This document shows positions 13,729 through 19,017 of a DNA stretch of 19,017 bases, in pieces (positions within the stretch are counted from its first letter, which is position 1; each line of letters begins with the position of its first letter). The notes below the pieces were generated by a model that ran no database searches, was not told the DNA's origin, and saw only the letters and a list, made by a program, of their open reading frames with translations. This DNA is from an uncultured bacterium (GTDB lineage: Bacteria; Bacillota; Clostridia; Oscillospirales; Ruminococcaceae): contig CAJMLQ010000050.1 of NCBI GenBank assembly GCA_905214265.1, forward strand, positions 1-19,017, read 5' to 3'. Made by a program: the position numbers and the translations under genes.

Positions 13729-13889
13729 CAAAAGTGCCTCCTTAGATCAGGTATGGATAGTATAGGCAGAAATCCGGAAAATACCATCCGGCGGACTTTT
13801 CCAGGCGTGGAAAAAATACGGTATATTTTTCCGGCCAAAGGAAACACTATCCACATCCGAAAAAGGAACTCACAGAAGGAGGAACTGTT
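13729..13889. promoter_or_regulatory. Divergent promoter region between the transporter operon and ypeB
   Basis: Leftwards, TATACT (13764-13759) is a good -10 for the transporter, but its -35 is weak (ATGGTA). Rightwards, TATATT (13822-13827) with TTTCCA 18 bp upstream may serve ypeB. The region holds an inverted repeat TTTTCCA-ggcg-TGGAAAA (13797-13814) and an 8-bp pair TGGATAGT (13754-13761) and ACTATCCA (13846-13853) lying symmetrically at the two edges. These could be operator sites. A sporulation sigma factor may act on ypeB instead of sigma-A. Confidence 0.45.
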
Positions 13890-15224
13890 ATGACGAACAT
13901 CCGCAGCAGAGTGCGGGCCGTCACCTTTGTGACCGCCGCCCTGCTTATTTGCGCCGGATTTGCCCTGCGCGGATATATCCAATCGCAGCGCTATAAAACG
14001 GCCTTGGAGATGACCTATCTCCGCGCCGCAGAGGATCTGGCGTCCTACACAGAAAATATCGCGTCCGCCCTGGAAAAGGGCATGTATGCCGGAACACCGG
14101 AACAGCTCAACAATCTGACTGCAAAGCTCTGGAAGGAATCTGCCGCTGCAAAGGTTTCCCTGTCCCAGCTGCCGACCAGCCGCTTTAATCTGGAAAACAC
14201 CTATAAGTTTCTCGCACAGGTGGGCGAATACGCTGTTTCCCTTTCCAAAAAGGCGGCAGACGGCCAGAAGCTCACGGCACAGGAGAAAGAGAATCTTCGA
14301 AAGCTTTCCAATTATGCAGACAGCCTGGAGGAGAGCATGCTGGTCATCCAGGACGCCCTTCGAAGCGGGCAGATCGGTTTCGCCGACGCTGCGGCCATTC
14401 CCGCAGGAGTCGATGCCATTCCGCCGGACATTGGCGAGGATCTGGCGGAATTTGAAGAGGGCTTCACTGCCTATCCGACTCTAATCTACGACGGACCTTT
14501 TTCCGACCATTTGCTGCAGCGCGAACCGGAGAAGCTCAAAGGCGCGAAAGATATCAGCCGGGCAAAAGCGCGGGAAACGGCTGCCTCTGCCTTTAATGTG
14601 GATTCCGGAAAAATCATCAACAACGGAGACGAGGAGGGCACGATGCCTTCCTACTGTTTCACCTTTGGGGACCGGGAGATCTCTATCACCAAAAAGGGCG
14701 GCTATCTCACCTATCTGACGGACCCCCGGCTAGTGACAAGCCGGAAACTTTCCGCCGAAGAAGCAGTCCACAAGGCGGAAAACTATCTCAACTGGCTCCA
14801 AATTCCGAATATGACCATGACCTACTATGAGATCGCCGACAATATTCTGACGGCAAATTTCGCAGCCGTCCAGGGAAATTTTACGGTTTATACGGACCTG
14901 ATCAAAATCAGTGTTGCCATGGACGACGGCGGTATCGTGGGCTATGACGCCCGGGGATATCTAACCAACAACCGGGAGCGAGAGCTGCCAAATCCCAAGC
15001 TCACCACCGAGGAGGCACGCAAATCGGTCAGCGATCTGCTGACGGTCCAGTCGACGCGGCTGGCTGTCATCCCTTCGGATGGCCAGAACGAACGGTACTG
15101 CTATGAGTTTCACTGCAAAGCAGACGACGGCCAGGAAGTGCTGGTTTACGTCAACTGCAACAATGGCAGGGAGGAACAGCTACTGATCCTTCTGATCGAC
15201 GAAAACGGAACGCTGGTCCTCTAA
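13890..15224 (+). CDS. ypeB: Spore germination protein YpeB
   Basis: 444 residues, matching B. subtilis YpeB (~450). The N-terminus has one membrane anchor (VTFVTAALLICAGFALRGYI, 11-30). Then comes a helical domain with the family hallmark YPTLIYDGPFSDH (195-207), and C-terminal PepSY-like repeats (SRAKARETAASAF, SAEEAVHKAENYL, TTEEARKSVSDLL). In Bacillus, YpeB is needed to place and stabilise the cortex-lytic enzyme SleB in the spore, and the two genes are normally one operon. Here no sleB lies on either side: upstream is the divergent transporter operon and downstream a terminator. GGAGG is 7 nt before the ATG. It is good evidence that the organism forms spores. Expression is probably in the forespore. 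Confidence 0.92.
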   Translation: MTNIRSRVRAVTFVTAALLICAGFALRGYIQSQRYKTALEMTYLRAAEDLASYTENIASALEKGMYAGTPEQLNNLTAKLWKESAAAKVSLSQLPTSRFNLENTYKFLAQVGEYAVSLSKKAADGQKLTAQEKENLRKLSNYADSLEESMLVIQDALRSGQIGFADAAAIPAGVDAIPPDIGEDLAEFEEGFTAYPTLIYDGPFSDHLLQREPEKLKGAKDISRAKARETAASAFNVDSGKIINNGDEEGTMPSYCFTFGDREISITKKGGYLTYLTDPRLVTSRKLSAEEAVHKAENYLNWLQIPNMTMTYYEIADNILTANFAAVQGNFTVYTDLIKISVAMDDGGIVGYDARGYLTNNRERELPNPKLTTEEARKSVSDLLTVQSTRLAVIPSDGQNERYCYEFHCKADDGQEVLVYVNCNNGREEQLLILLIDENGTLVL

Positions 15225-15232
15225 ACAGAAAC

Positions 15233-15282
15233 CCCTCCCCAGGCAGCGCATTACTGCGGCTTGCCTGGGGAGGGCCTTTTCT
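15233..15282. terminator. Bidirectional terminator between convergent ypeB and abc-f
   Basis: A 13-bp stem CCCTCCCCAGGCA (15233-15245) with TGCCTGGGGAGGG (15262-15274), with a further CGCA/TGCG pairing in the loop. Rightwards it is followed by CCTTTTCTTATT; leftwards by GTTTCTGTTT. It closes both ypeB and the nadB/ABC-F transcript. Confidence 0.9.
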
Positions 15283-17201
15283 TATTCACCGAGTTCCAGC
15301 CATTCTTCCATCCGCCGGTTCAATTCGTCCCGAAGGGAATCCAGCCGCTGGCACTCCTCCTCCATTTCCCGGTAGCCGCCTTCAAAGCGTTCCGGATGCT
15401 GGAGGCTGTCTTCGACTGCAGCAATTTCGGACTCCAATTCCTCCACACGATTTTCCAGCTCACGGATCCGGGCGCGGCGCTGAGCCTCCTCCGCCTTCTG
15501 CTGCTTGGTGCGGTATCCGACGGGATGAGCCTTTTCGTCCTTGGATACCCTTGACGGAACCTGAGCGGCCTGGAGAGCAGCTTTTTCCTGTTGCTTTTCC
15601 AGATAATAGTCGTAGTTTCCCTTAAAAATCTCCACATGATCGGAGAAAATTTCAATAATCCGGTCTGGAACTGCTTTTAACAGATAGCGGTCATGGGAGA
15701 CGAAAAGCAGAGTACCCTTGTAGTCCCGGAGGGCGTCTTCCAGCAGCTCCTTGCTCCGGAGGTCCAGATGGTTGGTAGGCTCATCCAGCATGAGGAAATT
15801 CCCGCGCTCCATCATCAAAATAGCGAAAGATAGCTTGGCTTTTTCTCCGCCGCTGAGAACCGCCACTTTTTTATAGACGTCCTCACCCTGCAGCAGAACC
15901 CGGCCCAGCATACTGCGAATTTCGGTTTCAGTTTTCCGGGGCCAACGGCTCCAGAGCTCCTCCAAAACCGTCCGATCGGGATGAAGCTGACGGTTTTCCT
16001 GATCAAAATAACTGGCTTTTACTTCCTGGCCCCAACGGATTTTTCCGCTGTCTGGAGCCAGCTCGCCCTGCAGAGCGTGGAGAAGAGAGGACTTTCCAAT
16101 CCCATTTTCCCCGATGACAGCAATTTTTTCTCCCCGTTCAATGGTAAAGGAAAGATGGTCAAGAAGATGCTTCCGTTCCGTTCCCTCCCCTACCGTGAGG
16201 GAAAGATCATTTACAGAAAGGACTTCCTTGACCGGGTCCCGATCGAAATCAAACTTTAGGGAAATTTCCTTTTTGTACTCCCGCGGGCGGTCGATGATTT
16301 CCATATGCTCCAGACGTTTCATGCGGCCCTTAGCCATTTTGGAAGTAGACGCTCGGGTGAGATTCTTGGCGATAAAATCGTTTAAATCGGCGATTTCTTC
16401 CTGCTGTGCCTCATATTCCTTTTCCCAGCGCGCCATCAGCTCCGCCTTTAGGGCTTTGTATTTGGTGTAATTTCCTGGGAAAACCCGCAGGGCGTTGAAC
16501 TCGACCTCCCAGATTTCCTGGACCGTTTTGTCCAGGAAATACCGGTCGTGGGAAACCACGACGATCGCTCCTTTGTAGGAAGCGAGATGATCCTCCAGCC
16601 ACAACAGGGTTTTGAAATCCAGATGGTTGGTGGGCTCATCCAAAATCAGCAGCTCCGGTTCGCTCAAAAGGAGCTTGGCCAGGGCCAGGCGGGTCTTTTC
16701 CCCGCCGGAGAGGGTGGAAATCACCGTTCCCACATCTTTATCCTCAAAACCCATGCCATTGAGGACGGTTTTGATTTTCACGTCGATGAGGTAGCCGTCG
16801 TTTCCCTCGAAATAAGCCAGATTCCGGTCATATTCCCGGGACAGGGCGCGGTAACCCTCGGAATCCGGATCGCACACCGCCATGTCCGAATGGATCCGTT
16901 CCATTTCCTGCTGAGCTGCCAGAATTGGTGCGAAAACCAGCCGCATTTCTTCCCAGATGGTATTCGAACCGGAGAGTCCGCTGTTCTGCTTCAGATAGCC
17001 GGTATTCAGGGATGGCTTCCGGCTGATCTCACCGGTTTCGTATTCCTGGACGCCGCAGATGGTATTTAATAAAGTCGATTTTCCGGCGCCGTTTGCGCCA
17101 ATCAGGCCGATGCGGGAGTTTTCCTGGATTTCGGCGGTGATGCCTTTCAGCACCGGCACCGCGCCGAAGGAAACCCCGACCTCCTGCAGGGATACTAACA
17201 T
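15282..17201 (-). CDS. ABC-F family ATPase, YdiF-like
   Basis: 639 residues with two ABC domains and no membrane segment. First domain: Walker A GANGAGKST (35-43), signature LSGGEKTRLALAKLL (164-178), Walker B LLILDEPTNHLD (184-195). The linker holds the charged P-site-tRNA motif region with STSKMAKGRMKRLEHMEIID (286-303). Second domain: Walker A GENGIGKSS (364-372), signature LSGGEKAKLSF (449-459), Walker B FLMLDEPTNHLD (469-480). The C-terminal ~90 residues form a coiled coil (RIRELENRVEELESEIAAVE), as in the YdiF branch. ABC-F proteins act on ribosomes, some conferring antibiotic protection and others assisting stalled translation. The YdiF type is usually housekeeping. GGAGG is 6 nt before the ATG, which is 10 nt after the nadB stop, so the two are co-transcribed. 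Confidence 0.92.
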   Translation of the reverse strand: MLVSLQEVGVSFGAVPVLKGITAEIQENSRIGLIGANGAGKSTLLNTICGVQEYETGEISRKPSLNTGYLKQNSGLSGSNTIWEEMRLVFAPILAAQQEMERIHSDMAVCDPDSEGYRALSREYDRNLAYFEGNDGYLIDVKIKTVLNGMGFEDKDVGTVISTLSGGEKTRLALAKLLLSEPELLILDEPTNHLDFKTLLWLEDHLASYKGAIVVVSHDRYFLDKTVQEIWEVEFNALRVFPGNYTKYKALKAELMARWEKEYEAQQEEIADLNDFIAKNLTRASTSKMAKGRMKRLEHMEIIDRPREYKKEISLKFDFDRDPVKEVLSVNDLSLTVGEGTERKHLLDHLSFTIERGEKIAVIGENGIGKSSLLHALQGELAPDSGKIRWGQEVKASYFDQENRQLHPDRTVLEELWSRWPRKTETEIRSMLGRVLLQGEDVYKKVAVLSGGEKAKLSFAILMMERGNFLMLDEPTNHLDLRSKELLEDALRDYKGTLLFVSHDRYLLKAVPDRIIEIFSDHVEIFKGNYDYYLEKQQEKAALQAAQVPSRVSKDEKAHPVGYRTKQQKAEEAQRRARIRELENRVEELESEIAAVEDSLQHPERFEGGYREMEEECQRLDSLRDELNRRMEEWLELGE

Positions 17202-17211
17202 GCTGTTCCTC

Positions 17212-18663
17212 CTAAAGAACTTCTTTTAAAATCAGATAGGCAGCGTTGGCCAGCGCCTTAGCCTCCAGATAGTCCCGGTCCACGTGGTAATTCCCCTTTT
17301 CCAGGATCGACCGCATTTCCCGGATCCGTTCAAAGCTTTCCACCACCTGGACAGGATCCGGGATGACGAAATAGCTTTTTTGCATCAGGGCACGCACCTC
17401 TGTACGGAACCCCTTGGGAACGGGATTTCCAGAAAAATTTTCCGGAAAAGCATACTCGCCCAGCGCCGGACGGCCCTGTTCTTCAGCACGGCGGCTGATC
17501 TGATCCGCAGTCTGATGGGCAAAAACGATATCCTCCAGCATGGAATTTCCAGCCAGGCGGCTGCTGCCGTGGACGCCTGTGTGGGCGCATTCCCCTACAG
17601 CGTACAAGCCGTGAACCGAACTTTCTCCATTCAGATCCACATCGATGCCGCCCATCAGGTAATGCTGGCAGGGACAGACCGGGATCAGATCCCGCGTCAT
17701 CGCGATCCCCGCCGCCGCAAGATTTGCATAGGTGTATGGAAATTTCTGCCGGGCGCCGGCATCGTCCGCCATAGTAAAATCCAGATAAAAATGGCCGTCG
17801 CCAAGCCTGCGGCCCTCTTCCACCATGGCCCGGGAAATGACATCACGAGGAGCCAGCTCAGCACGTGGGTCGTAGCGGGTCAGAAACGGCTCGCGGGCGG
17901 CATTTACGAGGACTGCGCCCGCGCCCCGCACTGCCTCCGGAATCAGTAAGCATTCCCGGCGGTTATCGGCGAATCCCGTGGGATGGAACTGCACCCACTC
18001 CATGTGGCGCAGCTTTGCTCCCACACTACTGGCCAACAGGATTCCGTCTCCGGTGGCAACAGCGGAATTGGTCGTATGTTCGTAAACGCGTCCGACGCCA
18101 CCCGTGGCAAGAACGCAGGCATACGTCCCGGCGCAGACGTGCTCCTCCTCCCGGAGTATGTCCAGAGAAAAGCCGTTATGGACGGTTCTGAGGCCGCAGA
18201 CCATGGCGTTTTCCCAGACCGTAATATTCCGGGAGAACTCCAGCGCGGCGATCAGTTTTTCCGTGATCTCCCGTCCAGTGGCATCCTTATGGCGTAAAAT
18301 ACGCGGATGAGAATGTCCGCCTTCCAGTGCCAGATCTGGAGAACCGTCCGGCTTCCGATCAAACTCCACGCCGAAATCCATCAAATGACGGACATTCCGG
18401 GGACCTTCTGTCACAAGAATTTTCAGGGCCTCAGTATTATTTTTAAAACCGCCGGCAATAAGGCTGTCGTTGAGATGAGAATCTGTACTGTCATCGGAGC
18501 CCTCCAGAACGGCGGCGATGCCGCCTTGAGAGGAGGAGGAATTGCCTAAAGAGAGGCTGCGCTTTGCCAAAAGCAGGACCTTCAGCTTCGGGTCGAGGTT
18601 GAGGGCAGTATAAAGCCCGGCAATGCCGGAACCGACGATAATCACGTCGAAATTCTGTTGCAC
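17212..18663 (-). CDS. nadB: L-aspartate oxidase
   Basis: 483 residues. A cytosolic FAD flavoprotein that oxidises L-aspartate to iminoaspartate, the first step of de novo NAD synthesis; in anaerobes fumarate can replace oxygen as acceptor. Visible motifs are the FAD-binding IIVGSGIAGLYTALNL (8-23), SSSSQGGIAAVL (42-53), the active-site GGHSHPRILRHKDATGREI (115-133), VQFHPTG (224-230), PRDVISRAM (272-280), HYLMGGIDV (334-342), and FAD-contacting GLYAVGECAHTGVHGSSRLA (352-371). The start is a GTG at 18663, with AAAGGTGA 7 nt upstream. It is somewhat shorter than E. coli NadB (540), mainly at the C-terminus. nadA and nadC, often adjacent, are not in the window. The active-site strand reads VCPCQHY, with two cysteines near the catalytic histidine. 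The promoter is at 18721-18749, with ABC-F following. Confidence 0.93.
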   Translation of the reverse strand: MQQNFDVIIVGSGIAGLYTALNLDPKLKVLLLAKRSLSLGNSSSSQGGIAAVLEGSDDSTDSHLNDSLIAGGFKNNTEALKILVTEGPRNVRHLMDFGVEFDRKPDGSPDLALEGGHSHPRILRHKDATGREITEKLIAALEFSRNITVWENAMVCGLRTVHNGFSLDILREEEHVCAGTYACVLATGGVGRVYEHTTNSAVATGDGILLASSVGAKLRHMEWVQFHPTGFADNRRECLLIPEAVRGAGAVLVNAAREPFLTRYDPRAELAPRDVISRAMVEEGRRLGDGHFYLDFTMADDAGARQKFPYTYANLAAAGIAMTRDLIPVCPCQHYLMGGIDVDLNGESSVHGLYAVGECAHTGVHGSSRLAGNSMLEDIVFAHQTADQISRRAEEQGRPALGEYAFPENFSGNPVPKGFRTEVRALMQKSYFVIPDPVQVVESFERIREMRSILEKGNYHVDRDYLEAKALANAAYLILKEVL

Positions 18664-18720
18664 AGCGTTTCACCTTTCCGTAAATTGGGTTTTGGCGGCC
18701 GACTAGATTTATGTTTTATT

Positions 18721-18749
18721 AGTATAGCATAGTTTCAGGAAAATGAAAA
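18721..18749 (-). promoter_or_regulatory. Promoter of nadB-abc-f
   Basis: Reading leftwards: TTTTCA (18749-18744), a 17-bp spacer ending in TGC, and TATACT (18726-18721), an extended -10. The untranslated leader is ~50 nt. No clear NiaR/NadR-type operator was recognised. Confidence 0.75.
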
Positions 18750-18763
18750 GGGATTTTGTACAG

Positions 18764-18812
18764 AAAAAGACCCGGCATCGGAAGCTGACCGCCTCAGACA
18801 CCGGGCCTTTTT
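18764..18812 (-). terminator. Terminator after the 37-residue membrane peptide gene
   Basis: On the minus strand AAAAAGGCCCGG (18812-18801) pairs with CCGGGTCTTTTT (18775-18764) with one G-U, and the loop contains a CTGA/TCAG mini-hairpin. The U-run is on the minus strand. The arms are nearly symmetrical, so rightward termination is also possible. Confidence 0.82.
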
Positions 18813-18821
18813 AATTGATTG

Positions 18822-18935
18822 TTACTTTTTCCGCAGGTATTTGATGCAGGCGAGGATAATCAGTATATGCGTTACGATGTTTAGGCCCAAGGAAATATAG
18901 GACCAGGCGCTAACCACAAAATCGTACCACGTCAT
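18822..18935 (-). CDS. 37-residue membrane peptide
   Basis: Too short for many gene finders. The ATG at 18935 has AGGAG 6 nt upstream. The product starts MTWYDFVVSAWSYISLGLNI, continues VTHILIILACIKYL and ends in a basic RKK. It has one hydrophobic helix (roughly 13-33) with a positive C-terminal tail, so the C-terminus is probably cytosolic. A terminator follows the stop by ~10 bp, which supports a real gene end. No family was recognised. A TATAAT lies directly before the ribosome site, too close to serve this start, so transcription probably comes from further upstream, outside the window. Confidence 0.6.
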   Translation of the reverse strand: MTWYDFVVSAWSYISLGLNIVTHILIILACIKYLRKK

Positions 18936-18969
18936 TTTTTGCTCCTAATTATAGTTGATTAATTAATGT

Positions 18970-19017
18970 TTACTGAACAATGGCCCATTTTTTCTGCGGT
19001 GAGAAAACGGCCATCAG
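18970..19017 (-). CDS. Possible C-terminal end of an upstream gene
   Basis: The minus-strand frame entering from the right edge reads LMAVFSPQKKWAIVQ and then TAA at 18972-18970. It lies 34 bp before the ATG of the 37-residue peptide gene, a normal operon spacing. At only 15 residues no family can be assigned and the frame may be chance. Confidence 0.25.
   Translation of the reverse strand: MMAVFSPQKKWAIVQ

Noticed and set aside
1..19017. CRISPR arrays, insertion sequences, tRNA or rRNA genes
   Set aside because: Read through both strands for regularly spaced repeats, transposase motifs with terminal repeats, and cloverleaf or rRNA landmarks. None was found.

Overview
The window looks like chromosomal DNA from a GC-rich, spore-forming member of the Clostridia, probably Oscillospiraceae-like. 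The reasons are the YpeB spore-germination protein, a 2-hydroxyacyl-CoA dehydratase-type activase (strict anaerobes), a DUF1292 protein, consensus sigma-A promoters and strong GGAGG ribosome sites. The taxonomic placement is inference. Nearly all genes are on the minus strand; only ypeB and one orphan AT-rich transcription unit read to the right.

Layout from low to high coordinate. (1) 1-1319: a TetR regulator whose gene overlaps the start of a CoA-dehydratase activase that runs off the left edge. (2) 1465-5268: a strong consensus promoter drives a ~200-nt structured RNA, probably 6S RNA. It is followed by tandem hairpins, then tcdA, an aldo/keto reductase, a perfect 34-bp palindrome, a Cof-type HAD phosphatase, a SIMPL-domain lipoprotein and a terminator. 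(3) 5293-5730: an acidic DUF1292 protein with its own promoter. (4) 5738-6353: an AT-rich stretch without a recognisable gene. It has a good rightward promoter, a strong Shine-Dalgarno before a 16-codon ORF, and a terminator. (5) 6323-13728: a complete peptide/nickel-type ABC import operon in the order substrate-binding lipoprotein, internal terminator, OppB, OppC, OppD, OppF, and a 59-aa single-pass membrane protein. (6) 13890-15224: ypeB, divergent from the transporter and without sleB beside it. (7) 15282-18749: nadB and a YdiF-type ABC-F gene in one transcript, convergent with ypeB. (8) 18764-19017: a 37-aa membrane peptide gene and the possible tail of another gene.

The most unusual element is the transporter. 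Its OppC permease carries seven tandem RCC1-like repeats of ~40 residues, enough for a complete seven-bladed beta-propeller. They are inserted in the extracytoplasmic loop between the first membrane helix and the permease core. Its OppF ATPase carries a separate ~135-residue, charged, helix-rich insertion between Walker A and the Q-loop. One importer has therefore gained one extra module on the outside and another on the inside, which suggests a modified substrate capture, gating or regulation mechanism. The function is not known from the sequence.

All domain assignments come from reading translated sequence by eye. No database search, structure prediction or expression data were available.
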